From positions 1 to 9,105 of the forward strand of contig JBDSEA010000182.1 of NCBI GenBank assembly GCA_039920305.1: DNA of 9,105 nt. The letters are read 5' to 3'. The notes beneath the pieces were generated by a model. That model was not told the DNA's origin. It made no database searches and was given only the letters and a program-made list of their open reading frames with translations. Positions 1 to 7,002 of this stretch are shown piece by piece. Origin of the DNA: DASRAJ01 sp039920305. Its GTDB lineage: Bacteria; Bacteroidota; Bacteroidia; Chitinophagales; UBA10324. The position numbers and the translations under genes are program-made. Positions within the stretch are counted from its first letter, which is position 1; every line of letters begins with the position of its first letter.

Positions 1-623
1 ATTTCACCATGGCCCCTTATAAACCCGATCTTCGGCTTTGTAATGGCAATAAGTTCATGGATAGCCTTTGACAAATTATATTCAAGACGCGCATCTGAAT
101 TATTAAGGGCATTCATGGCTCCCGTTCCGGGAGTGTTCTCCAGAAGGTTTACGGCAGCTTCCCTGCCATTGTAATAAACTAGCGCTCCGGGTATCACGAT
201 CTGCTGGGAGTAAGCATCCCCTTCTTTATTCTGCACATTGGCAGGCTGCAGCCCCTTTGTCGTAAGCTCCTTTAACTGGTCGTTCAATTCTTTTTCACTT
301 CTGCCACTTATCTCATCTACAAATTCATACTGAATCTTATCTCCGCCATAAACCTTGAATTCATCGAGCATTTCCCTGGTTGAGTTTGCAAGCCGCTGGA
401 ATCCTGAGAGCAGGTCACCTTTTAAATACACTTTTACAAAAACCTGATCTTTCAACCCTGTGAGCATTTTCTTTGTTGAATCATCGAGGGTAAAGCGCCT
501 GTCTGCTGTAAGATCCAGCCGGGTAAAAAATGCTGACGCCAGCACATTCAGAACAATAAGAATTCCTGTCACAATTAAAAGCTGTGTGATTGCATTCCGC
601 TTGTATGTTCTCTTGTGCTGCAA
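1..623 (-). CDS. gldG: GldG, gliding-motility ABC transporter auxiliary protein (N-terminal part, cut by window edge)
   Basis: I translated the first 207 codons from the minus strand; the C-terminus lies beyond position 1. GldG is the membrane-anchored extracytoplasmic partner of the GldA/GldF ABC transporter, which is associated with gliding in Bacteroidota. The N-terminus has a basic stretch and one membrane segment (about residues 11-33), then the family-typical RLDLTADRRFTLDDSTKKML (35-54) and VFVKVYLKGDLLSGFQRL (61-78). Further on come LEYNLSKAI (180-188) and KIGFIRGHGE (198-207); GHGE is typical of this ABC_transp_aux-type family. The frame has no early ATG. It opens just after an in-frame TAA at 627-629, so the TTG at 623 is the only sensible start. 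The sequence upstream is A/T-rich with no obvious Shine-Dalgarno. It follows gldF after a 98-bp gap and is probably co-transcribed. The family call is firm; the start is inferred. Confidence 0.88.
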   Translation of the reverse strand, partial: MQHKRTYKRNAITQLLIVTGILIVLNVLASAFFTRLDLTADRRFTLDDSTKKMLTGLKDQVFVKVYLKGDLLSGFQRLANSTREMLDEFKVYGGDKIQYEFVDEISGRSEKELNDQLKELTTKGLQPANVQNKEGDAYSQQIVIPGALVYYNGREAAVNLLENTPGTGAMNALNNSDARLEYNLSKAIHELIAITKPKIGFIRGHGE

Positions 624-721
624 AAGTTATTTGTTAAATTTTATTAATCCCCTTCATTCACCCTTCCTCCCGATACCCACCGTTAGACAGGCATTCATCC
701 TTTCCCTGCTCATTACGCTCT

Positions 722-1480
722 TCACCATTTCCTGCTCTCCAATGCCATCTTTGTACAAAGAATGAAAACTACAATCAGCGAAAGAAAGTAGGTCAGATCC
801 CTTGTATCAACCACACCGCGACTGATGGACTGGTAATGAAACTGAATGCCGATGGATTGAATGACATCATCCACTTTGCCTCCGAACAATCCGAGGCCGC
901 TAAGGGCGTTAAAGGCCAGATAAAAAACAAAGCATAAAAATGCTGCGAGAATAAAGGCTACGATCTGATTATCAGTCAATGCTGATGCAAATAATCCGAT
1001 TGCAATAAAAGCAGCACTCAGCAAGCACAAGCCAATGTACGAGCCGGCTATAGCACCTGAATCAACATTCCCTGCGGGCAGGGCAAGCTCATAAATTGTA
1101 TAGTAGTACAGGATCGCCGGAAGCAGCGCGATAAGTACCAGAACGAGTGCCGCTGAATATTTACCGAGTATGATCTGTAATTCTGTTACGGGGCGTGTGG
1201 CAATAATTTCCAGTGTGCCTCCCTTTTTTTCTTCAGAAAACAGCCTCATGGTAATCGCAGGAATTAAAAGCATGAAAACCATGGGAGCAGTGGTAAAATA
1301 AATATCCAGGTTCGCATATCCGAAATCGAAAGTATTGCCGGGAAATATCCACATGATCAGGCCCGAAAGAATCTGAAATACCGCAATAGCAATGTAGCCC
1401 ATCAGCGAGCTGAAAAATGCAGTGATTTCCCTTTTAAAAATTGTGAGCACCTGAGAAAATGAATTTAGGATAACGGGCAA
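722..1480 (-). CDS. gldF: GldF, gliding-motility ABC transporter permease
   Basis: ABC-2 type integral membrane permease, the inner-membrane channel subunit of the GldAFG transporter. It has 252 residues, close to the usual size of about 240. Hydrophobic segments lie near residues 24-46, 61-79, 107-128, 145-168, 171-191 and 229-246, giving six helices. The diagnostic core is PAITMRLFSEEKKGGTLEII (74-93) followed by TRPVTELQIILGKY (95-108). FKREITAFFSSLMGYIAIAVF (15-35, with its hydrophobic run) matches the usual GldF N-terminus. There is no early ATG; the first in-frame ATG (codon 27) is inside helix 1. The longest form starts at TTG 1480, but GTG at 1450 would give MLTIFKREIT, which fits the usual family N-terminus better. 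It ends in TGA and is followed 98 bp later by gldG, the conserved order. The ATPase GldA is not in the window; it is commonly encoded elsewhere. Confidence 0.9.
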   Translation of the reverse strand: MPVILNSFSQVLTIFKREITAFFSSLMGYIAIAVFQILSGLIMWIFPGNTFDFGYANLDIYFTTAPMVFMLLIPAITMRLFSEEKKGGTLEIIATRPVTELQIILGKYSAALVLVLIALLPAILYYYTIYELALPAGNVDSGAIAGSYIGLCLLSAAFIAIGLFASALTDNQIVAFILAAFLCFVFYLAFNALSGLGLFGGKVDDVIQSIGIQFHYQSISRGVVDTRDLTYFLSLIVVFILCTKMALESRKW

Positions 1481-1585
1481 ACGACCTGCGAATGTAGAAT
1501 GGCAATGGTGATATTTTGTTTCAGGGTGTGATTCAGGATAATATAGAATTTGAGGGTGGGTTATTATTTCCCGTAAGATAAACCC

Positions 1586-3178
1586 TTAAAAGCTTGATGT
1601 AAGTGAGAATTTAATACCACTGAATGCGGGCTCATACCGGCATACTCCGCCGGAACAATTGATACCTGCCACCTGCCGGGCATAAGCAAGCGAGAAGCGG
1701 TTTGCATTTTTTGTATAGGAAATGAAGAAGTTGTAGTAATGAATCTTGTCAGGAGTTTTTTCAGGATTTGGTTTGATGTTGTACATGTCGGATACGCTGA
1801 ATGACCATGTTGGGGCAATGTCATATTCAAGTAATGCAAATACAAATGATCCGTAATCCTGGTCAGTTTGTTGAAATTGCAGTTCAGAGCGAACGGAATT
1901 TCTTCGCGTAAGCTTGTAAGTAATTTCAGCGAAAGGTGTAATGGCCGTCAGATCAGGCAATGGCTCGCTTCTGTACACCGTTTGATTGTAAAAAACATAT
2001 TGTGCGCCCAGGATAAAATTGATTTTCTTATTACCGGTAAATTCAAACTGACCAAACACTTCCCGCCATAGCTGCGCGGTATCCAGATCATGGATATCGG
2101 AATAATTCAGTTCAAATGTGTAGCCGGATTTTGGTGTGTAAGTAGCATCGAATTGAAAGGCAAGCTCTCCAAGATATTGTGTGGCGGGTGAGTATCTCGC
2201 AGGCAGCCGGAGGGCATTCTGCCGTGACATCGGCGGAATATAATTGAGTACCCCATTCAGTAATGTTTCATTCGGCGAGGTTCGGAGCACAAAGTTCTCC
2301 GTGCGCTTGAATTGACCTGTTAATCCAATACCCTTCTTTGAAAAAGAAAGCGAAGTATAAAAAACATTGCCCGGCACATCTTCCAGTATGCCTGATCTGT
2401 TGAAAATAGCCTCGTGTGTCTTGTATGCACCTTCAGTGTACCAGCTAAAATTATTAATGCTCAGTGTAAAATATCCTGTGAATGCATACACATTGAATTT
2501 TGGAATGAAGCGATCAGCAGAATCATAGCTGTTGATGGTATTGGCTACAAAATTCATGGAAGACTGATCAATGGTACGGTTAAAGAAAGCAATCCCCGGA
2601 AGCACCCTTACCTTTTCACCCGGGCTGATGCTGCCTTCAAGATTCAAACCCTTCATAACCGGGCTGTACCGGGAAAAGAGGTTTTTTTCCTGTCCTGCAA
2701 TTCCCTTAATGATCCAGTTTTCAGTAAGCTTGTATTTAAGGTTCAGGCCAAACGTGGCATAATCGATTCCAAGTCCGCGATCTTCATAAGCGCGATAGAT
2801 GATGCCGCTGCCGAACTGCTCATAAAAGTATCCCCCTGATACCGTCAGCTTTCCTATTTCTTTTTCCAGTTTCCAGTAACCGATTCCCGCGCCTGTAAAT
2901 GCATTATTAGGCTCCTGAAGGTTGGAGTTATTGAAAACGTCAAGTCTGACCGATGCGTTAAAACCAAGGATGCTGTAATTCACCTGAAGCCAGGATTCCA
3001 GCCCTGTAAAAAAATTATCATACTGGGGAGTGTTCAGCGCTCCTATAGCTGAGTCACGCTGAAATACACGCAGGTCTGTTTGAAGATCACCAGAGAGAGT
3101 GCCGCTTTGTGAAAATAAATTGTGATAGCAAAAAAGAGAGATAAAAATAAAAGCAAGTGAAGCTGTGCGTGGCATCAT
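1586..3178 (-). CDS. DUF6029-like outer-membrane beta-barrel protein
   Basis: A 530-residue exported protein. It has an N-terminal signal peptide (about residues 1-24, hydrophobic core SLAFIFISLF, probable cleavage after FSQ). The rest is dominated by alternating hydrophobic/polar strands rich in Tyr, Phe and Asn, and the last residue is Phe (SLTSSF), as expected for an outer-membrane barrel recognised by the BAM machinery. FTGLESWLQVNY, SVRLDVFNNSNLQEP, the Gly/Tyr-rich GYFYEQFGSGIIYRAYEDRG and the long run of antiparallel-type strands resemble the Bacteroidota DUF6029 family. That family has no defined substrate that I know of, so no transport function is claimed. The start ATG at 3178 is the first of an ATG-ATG pair. 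A perfect -7 element lies 17 bp upstream. It sits between the polyprenyl synthase and gldF in the same orientation, with gaps of 102 and 105 bp. A Cys pair near the C-terminus (NCSGGVCR) could form a disulfide. Confidence 0.75.
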   Translation of the reverse strand: MMPRTASLAFIFISLFCYHNLFSQSGTLSGDLQTDLRVFQRDSAIGALNTPQYDNFFTGLESWLQVNYSILGFNASVRLDVFNNSNLQEPNNAFTGAGIGYWKLEKEIGKLTVSGGYFYEQFGSGIIYRAYEDRGLGIDYATFGLNLKYKLTENWIIKGIAGQEKNLFSRYSPVMKGLNLEGSISPGEKVRVLPGIAFFNRTIDQSSMNFVANTINSYDSADRFIPKFNVYAFTGYFTLSINNFSWYTEGAYKTHEAIFNRSGILEDVPGNVFYTSLSFSKKGIGLTGQFKRTENFVLRTSPNETLLNGVLNYIPPMSRQNALRLPARYSPATQYLGELAFQFDATYTPKSGYTFELNYSDIHDLDTAQLWREVFGQFEFTGNKKINFILGAQYVFYNQTVYRSEPLPDLTAITPFAEITYKLTRRNSVRSELQFQQTDQDYGSFVFALLEYDIAPTWSFSVSDMYNIKPNPEKTPDKIHYYNFFISYTKNANRFSLAYARQVAGINCSGGVCRYEPAFSGIKFSLTSSF

Positions 3179-3194
3179 GCTGTTGTTGATTCAG

Positions 3195-3202
3195 CAAATA
3201 TA
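3195..3202 (-). promoter_or_regulatory. Candidate Bacteroidota -7 promoter element for the outer-membrane barrel gene
   Basis: Read on the minus strand this is TATATTTG, a perfect match to the Bacteroidota sigma-ABfr -7 consensus TAnnTTTG. It lies 16 bp before the ATG of the barrel gene, so the transcript leader would be very short. There is no perfect TTTG -33 box; the best partner is TTTC, 16 bp upstream. No similar match occurs before gldF, gldG or the polyprenyl synthase. Transcription start here is inferred. Confidence 0.5.
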
Positions 3203-3280
3203 GAAGGAATGAAAACTTGAAAGAGGAATTGCAATTTAGGGTTTCATAAGCACGGCTTGCTCGTCATTCTGCTTGATAGC

Positions 3281-4252
3281 TTACTTCCTTCGTTCCGTCG
3301 TGAACGCAACCAATTCCTCAAGCGCAGTTCGGGAGGATGACTCGGGAAATGAATGAAGGATGGCGAGTGCATCCCTTTTGTAGTCATTCATTTTTTGAAA
3401 TGCATAATTGATTCCTCCTGATTGGCGGACTAATTCCATCACTTCACGCACCCGCACCGGATCATCATGGTGATTTTTTATGGTATTAATGATCTTCCTC
3501 CTGTTAAGGGAAGAAGAACCCTGAAGGAGATGAATTACCGGCAGCGTCATCTTTTTATCTTTCAGGTCAATACCCTTTGGCTTGCCGGTATCATCGGTGC
3601 TGAAGTCAAGGAGGTCATCCTTAATTTGAAAAGCAATTCCGATCTTCTCACCGAATAATTTCGCTTTCAATACCAGCTCATCGCTCACGCCGGCAGAAGC
3701 CGCGCCGCATGCACAGGCAGAGGAAATGAGCGTGGCAGTTTTCTGCCTGATGATCTCGAAGTAATCTTCCTCCCGGATGTCGAGTCGCCTTGCTTTTTCA
3801 ATCTGAAACAACTCACCTTCACTCATCTCCCTAACGGCATCACTCACAAGGCCCAGCAACCGGAACTCCTGGTTGGAAACGCTGAGCAGCAAGCCTTTGG
3901 AAAGCAGGTAATCACCAACAAGCACTGCAATTTTATTTTTCCATAGCGCATTGATGGAAAAAAACCCGCGGCGCTCATGGGAATCATCCACCACATCATC
4001 GTGCACAAGAGTGGCCGTGTGCAGCAGCTCGATCATGGCAGCAGCATGATAGGTTGACTCGGTAATTCCTCCGAGCATTTTTGCTGAAAGAAAGACAAAC
4101 ATCGGACGAACCTGCTTGCCCTTTGTCCGCACAATGTAGCGGGTGATTGCATCGAGCAGCGGCACCTTGCTCTTCATTGAATCCCTGAATTTCCCCTCGA
4201 AGATTTTGAGCTCCTCAGCTACCGGCGTCTTGATTTCCTCAAGGGATTTCAT
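3281..4252 (-). CDS. ispB: Long-chain trans-polyprenyl diphosphate synthase (quinone side chain)
   Basis: Adds isopentenyl diphosphate units to an allylic diphosphate. In Bacteroidota the product is normally the side chain of menaquinone, and the enzyme is cytoplasmic. At 323 residues it has the usual length. It shows the GKxxRP substrate motif (G45-K46-Q-V-R49-P50), the first Asp-rich motif HDDVVDD with D85, D86 and D89 binding Mg-diphosphate, RRG (94-96), and the second Asp-rich motif QIKDDLLDF with D212, D213 and D216. These are followed by the GKPKGIDLKDKKMTLP block (223-238). The residue five before the first Asp-rich motif is Ala80; a small residue there is associated with long products rather than FPP/GGPP. 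Exact chain length cannot be read from sequence, and the symbol is the generic one. The ATG at 4252 is the natural start. It is divergent from the exported-protein cluster across a 199-bp intergenic region. Confidence 0.9.
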   Translation of the reverse strand: MKSLEEIKTPVAEELKIFEGKFRDSMKSKVPLLDAITRYIVRTKGKQVRPMFVFLSAKMLGGITESTYHAAAMIELLHTATLVHDDVVDDSHERRGFFSINALWKNKIAVLVGDYLLSKGLLLSVSNQEFRLLGLVSDAVREMSEGELFQIEKARRLDIREEDYFEIIRQKTATLISSACACGAASAGVSDELVLKAKLFGEKIGIAFQIKDDLLDFSTDDTGKPKGIDLKDKKMTLPVIHLLQGSSSLNRRKIINTIKNHHDDPVRVREVMELVRQSGGINYAFQKMNDYKRDALAILHSFPESSSRTALEELVAFTTERRK

Positions 4253-4337
4253 AAGCCGTGAAAGTAGCGGGAAATTCTTTTTATAATTGTATTGAACTTC
4301 AACTTGCCGGGCCTTGCAACATTGTGCAATTTCTTAG

Positions 4338-4442
4338 GCCGGCATAAATCTCTCTTGAATTTATTTTTGTTGGGTAAAAGAAGTCGTAGTTTGGTGCTAA
4401 TTTAAAATAATGAAAAAACTCTTCTCATTTATTGCTTTGTAA
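4338..4442 (+). repeat. Leader/signal-peptide repeat, copy A (orphaned)
   Basis: The first of three copies of a leader that also precedes the two paralogues at 7218 and 8247. The first 24 bases from 4343 are identical to copy C at 8183. The rest, up to codon 5 of the relic reading frame, differs by only about six substitutions and two single-base gaps. It contains the inverted repeat ATAAAT-N9-ATTTAT (4344-4364) and the string TAGTTTGG, a possible imperfect -7 element about 15 bp downstream of a TTG. Similarity to copy B stops with GCTTTG, right at the relic's stop codon. Here the leader is followed by an unrelated gene. Confidence 0.85.
4410..4442 (+). pseudogene. Ten-codon relic of a paralogue signal peptide (possible upstream ORF)
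   Basis: ATG to TAA encodes MKKLFSFIAL. This aligns with the starts of the two downstream paralogues, MMKKLFLFVTL (8247) and MMIRLLTLIAL (7218). The paralogues begin ATG-ATG; here the first codon is ATA, leaving one ATG. The stop TAA stands where copy B has AAA, so a single A-to-T change would suffice, although homology also ends at about this point. The stop is nine bases before the ATG of the propeller-type T9SS gene at 4452. The simplest reading is the decayed 5' end of a lost family member. A translated leader peptide coupled to the next gene is an alternative that the sequence cannot exclude. Confidence 0.7.
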
Positions 4443-4451
4443 ATTCCCCTA

Positions 4452-6020
4452 ATGAAGCACACCCTATTATCCATTTCTGCTTTGCTGGTTTCAACCATCT
4501 TGATCGGGCAGCCTTCCATTACCTTCACTCAAACCCTGGGCGGTGCCGGAGTTGATATAATTAAGGACATGGTAACAGATAATGAAGGAAACATTATTGC
4601 ATTGTGCCGCACTGATTCACTTGAAGGAGATGTGAATTGCACATTGCACGGCAAAAAAGATGTTTGGCTTGTGAAAATGGATGCAGTGGGAAATATTTTA
4701 AAACAACAATGCTTTGGTGGCAGCGATGATGACGACCCTTATCAACTGATGCAAACGCATGATGGGGGATTACTTTTTACCTGCAATACATTTTCCAATG
4801 ATGGCGATGTTTCCGGTAACCACGGTTCGCAGGATACGTGGGTGGTAAAGCTGGATAGCGCATGGATAATGCAATGGCAGCGATGCATAGGAGGCACTGC
4901 AGGAGAGTATGTTTATAATTCTGTTCAGTTGCATAATAATAAATACGCTATCAACTGTGCGACCCTGAGTTCAAATGGAGATTTTCCGCTCCATTATGGA
5001 GGATACTTATCACAGGATGCCTGGATTGTGGTGCTGAATACCGATGGCTCTATTGATACTGCGCTTCTCTATGGAGGGTCCGGCGATGATAAGATTTCCG
5101 AGATCATTGAATTGCCTGATCATGACTGGCAGGTGTTTGGGATTACACAATCTACAGATTTCGATCTTTCAGGTACGACATCTTTTGGCTTTATAGATGC
5201 ATGGGTGTTTAGAACAGATTCCAATGGTTCAATTAAATGGACCAAAAGATTAGGAGGAAACAGTTCTGATTTTTTAGAAACGGCTTATCACCAAAACAAT
5301 TGTTTCTTAACCGCAGGTAGTACCAGCTCCACCTTAGGAATATTTAGCAGCACTCATGGAGCGCCGGACCTTTGGATAATGAAATTGGATTCGATAGGAA
5401 ATCTTGTTGAAAATTATCTGTATGGAGGTTCAGGTGGAGAGACCTCAACATACCGTATGAGATTTGAACAAATAGATAGCATCCATTTGAGTCTCGGGGC
5501 ATATAGCTATTCAAATGATGGTCAGGTCGGATTAAATCACGGTTATAGCGATTACTGGGCTATTAAACTGGATACCAATGGGGTTCTTTTGAGTTCCGTT
5601 GTTGCAGGCGGAACTTATTATGATGATACGCACTGCAATACGATAAGTAATATTTCAGATATTTGTTTAGGAGGACTAACGTTGTCCAATGATACCGATG
5701 TGCAGGATTACAATGGAAACGGCGATGGCTGGCTGGTAAGGATTAGCGATTATAATAGTGTGCAGACTGCGATGTTGGAGTACTCCGTCGTAGATGTTTT
5801 TCCTAATCCGGTGGAGGGGGAGATAAACGTTTGTTTGACAGGACCGCCCGATAATGAGGCATGGTTTGAATTGTTTTCAATTGAGGGCTGGCTTGTCTTT
5901 AGAAAAAAGGTTACCGGTTGTTCGAATGTTTTTTCACAGCATCTTACTGCAGGCCTCTACCAGTACATTGTGCAGCATCAGGATAAGGTGCTTGGCAAAG
6001 GCAAATTGATTGTTCAATAA
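4452..6020 (+). CDS. Secreted seven-repeat beta-propeller-like protein with T9SS type A sorting domain
   Basis: 522 residues. A signal peptide (about 1-19, ending near LIGQ) directs Sec export. Seven repeats follow, each opening with a Gly-Gly turn at 30, 89, 147, 208, 268, 325 and 386 (57-61 residue spacing). Six of the seven contain a close match to a D-x-W-x-x-K-x-D-x-x-G strand: DVWLVKMDAVG (70-80), DTWVVKLDSAW (128-138), DAWIVVLNTDG (189-199), DAWVFRTDSNG (249-259), DLWIMKLDSIG (306-316) and DYWAIKLDTNG (367-377); DGWLVRISDYN (425-435) is the degenerate last one. SNDGDVSGNHG-type Asp/Asn/Gly loops recur just before it. Seven units suggest one closed propeller; this is inference. The C-terminus (about 446-522) is a T9SS type A sorting domain: VFPNPVEGEINV, then GLYQYIVQ and a terminal KGKLIVQ strand, so the protein should cross the outer membrane by T9SS. 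No catalytic motif is visible. The next gene starts 16 bp after the stop, so the two may be co-transcribed. Confidence 0.85.
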   Translation: MKHTLLSISALLVSTILIGQPSITFTQTLGGAGVDIIKDMVTDNEGNIIALCRTDSLEGDVNCTLHGKKDVWLVKMDAVGNILKQQCFGGSDDDDPYQLMQTHDGGLLFTCNTFSNDGDVSGNHGSQDTWVVKLDSAWIMQWQRCIGGTAGEYVYNSVQLHNNKYAINCATLSSNGDFPLHYGGYLSQDAWIVVLNTDGSIDTALLYGGSGDDKISEIIELPDHDWQVFGITQSTDFDLSGTTSFGFIDAWVFRTDSNGSIKWTKRLGGNSSDFLETAYHQNNCFLTAGSTSSTLGIFSSTHGAPDLWIMKLDSIGNLVENYLYGGSGGETSTYRMRFEQIDSIHLSLGAYSYSNDGQVGLNHGYSDYWAIKLDTNGVLLSSVVAGGTYYDDTHCNTISNISDICLGGLTLSNDTDVQDYNGNGDGWLVRISDYNSVQTAMLEYSVVDVFPNPVEGEINVCLTGPPDNEAWFELFSIEGWLVFRKKVTGCSNVFSQHLTAGLYQYIVQHQDKVLGKGKLIVQ

Positions 6021-6036
6021 TTAAATCCTCATTTAT

Positions 6037-6876
6037 ATGAAACACTCTTATCTTTTATTGCTATTGGTTGATTTTTTCCTTCCGGCAAGCGCTCAAACCA
6101 TTCCGGCATTTCTGACGAACCAAAGCAACTTCTGTTTTACAGCGGCCGGCTCCGTAGAGCCATCGGTTGCCAATGCCAACAGAAAGCTGTGCCAGCCACT
6201 TTACAAATACGGCAATACGCAAGGTGACAAATTTTTGCTTGGAACAAACGATTTGTTCATTTCTACAGATGACGGGAATTCCTGCAATTACGTTAAACAA
6301 AATTTAGATGCCGGTAACCCTTTTAATCAAGGCATTAATTCTATTACCGCTATTGATGTTTATGCCAAAAATTCTGATAGAATGTACGCGGCATTTAACG
6401 GAGCAGGTAGCTACCTTGGAGATAATCAATGCCGATATCAACTCTATTTTAATTCGAATAACGGATGGATAAATGTAACTCCCGGATGGCCTTCTGCCAA
6501 TAATGGCGATTACCCCACTAACGCTAATCCAATTACCGGCATTGCCATGGACCCTGTTGATTACAATCATGTTTGGATTACTCTTGATGGATGGTCTTAT
6601 GATGGTTCAGGAAAATTATCGCAGCATAAACAAGGCAACATCTATTGTTCGAACAATGCCGGAAGTAGCTGGCACCAGGTAAGCACTACTAACCTGCCAA
6701 ATTTCCCAGTATTAAATATTGTATTTCAAAGAGGAAGTGGTGGCATGGTTTATCTAGAAACTCTTGCCGGAGTTTACCGGTGGTTTCAGTCAGGTGCTAA
6801 CACATGGGATGGTTCATGGGAATGTTTCAGCAATAATTTACCCGCAGCAATCATTTCAAACCTGGAAATTAATTAG
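6037..6876 (+). CDS. Asp-box/sialidase-like exported protein fragment, truncated by an in-frame TAG
   Basis: 279 residues with a signal peptide (about 1-20, ending SAQ). The body resembles the beta-propeller, BNR/Asp-box-type region of large secreted Bacteroidota proteins. It has FLLGTNDLFISTDDG (66-80), ITAIDVYAKNSDRMYAAF (103-120), ITGIAMDPVDYNHVWITLDG (166-185) and an Asp-box-like SNNAGSSWHQV (205-215) with Asn for the Asp. Such proteins are usually much longer and end in a sorting domain, which is absent here, and the region between the signal peptide and residue 60 is poorly recognisable. The stop at 6874-6876 interrupts the familiar LEIxYxxGKLRAATxGxGxWE ending: NLEIN-stop-CAGKLRAATWGCGIWE. 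The ORF is therefore probably a pseudogene or a naturally shortened secreted fragment. It follows the previous gene by 16 bp. The sialidase resemblance is structural only; no catalytic Arg triad is claimed. Confidence 0.7.
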   Translation: MKHSYLLLLLVDFFLPASAQTIPAFLTNQSNFCFTAAGSVEPSVANANRKLCQPLYKYGNTQGDKFLLGTNDLFISTDDGNSCNYVKQNLDAGNPFNQGINSITAIDVYAKNSDRMYAAFNGAGSYLGDNQCRYQLYFNSNNGWINVTPGWPSANNGDYPTNANPITGIAMDPVDYNHVWITLDGWSYDGSGKLSQHKQGNIYCSNNAGSSWHQVSTTNLPNFPVLNIVFQRGSGGMVYLETLAGVYRWFQSGANTWDGSWECFSNNLPAAIISNLEIN

Positions 6877-7002
6877 TGCGCCGGCAAACTGAGAGCCGCA
6901 ACATGGGGATGTGGAATTTGGGAAACCATTTTGCCAGAGGTTTGTGTCCTCACTAACCTCTTCAGATTTTCCGGCAAGGTCAATAATTTCCAATACACGT
7001 AA
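6877..7002 (+). pseudogene. In-frame coding remnant downstream of the premature TAG
   Basis: The frame of the 6037 gene stays open for 41 codons after the TAG, until TAA at 7000-7002. The first 20 codons read CAGKLRAATWGCGIWETILP, the conserved last strand of the Asp-box propeller of this kind of secreted protein; a Tyr codon (TAC or TAT) would be expected where TAG stands. After about codon 21 the match fades. The +1 frame (SSDFPARSIISNTRNRGVMHVI, to about 7031) may continue weakly, which would mean a further frameshift, but this is a guess. Nothing resembling a T9SS domain follows before the next leader repeat. Confidence 0.6.

Larger units (their letters stand above)
4253..4451. promoter_or_regulatory. 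Divergent intergenic region between the polyprenyl synthase and the exported-protein cluster
   Basis: 199 bp separate the two divergent genes. The left part must hold the promoter of the minus-strand synthase, but I find no perfect TAnnTTTG; TACTTTC, 7 bp before its ATG, is only a weak match. Two short inverted repeats lie here: TTGAA-C-TTCAA at 4292-4302 and TTGCA-N6-TGCAA at 4314-4329. They could be operator half-sites but may be chance. The right part (from about 4338) is the first copy of the repeated leader and ends in the signal-peptide relic; both are listed separately. Confidence 0.45.

Noticed and set aside
460..765. Plus-strand open frame over the start of gldG
   Set aside because: It is antisense to gldG and to the gldF-gldG gap, has Ser/Arg-rich composition typical of a shadow frame, and shows no family resemblance.
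1564..1845. Minus-strand open frame in another register at the end of the barrel gene
   Set aside because: It overlaps the convincing barrel C-terminus with its terminal Phe and has no recognisable features.
2414..2839. 141-codon plus-strand open frame
   Set aside because: It lies entirely antisense inside the barrel gene, which is well supported by its signal peptide, strand pattern and promoter.
6874..6876. TAG as a reassigned sense codon
   Set aside because: No other supported gene in the window contains an in-frame TAG, and Bacteroidota normally use the standard bacterial code. A local nonsense change is simpler.
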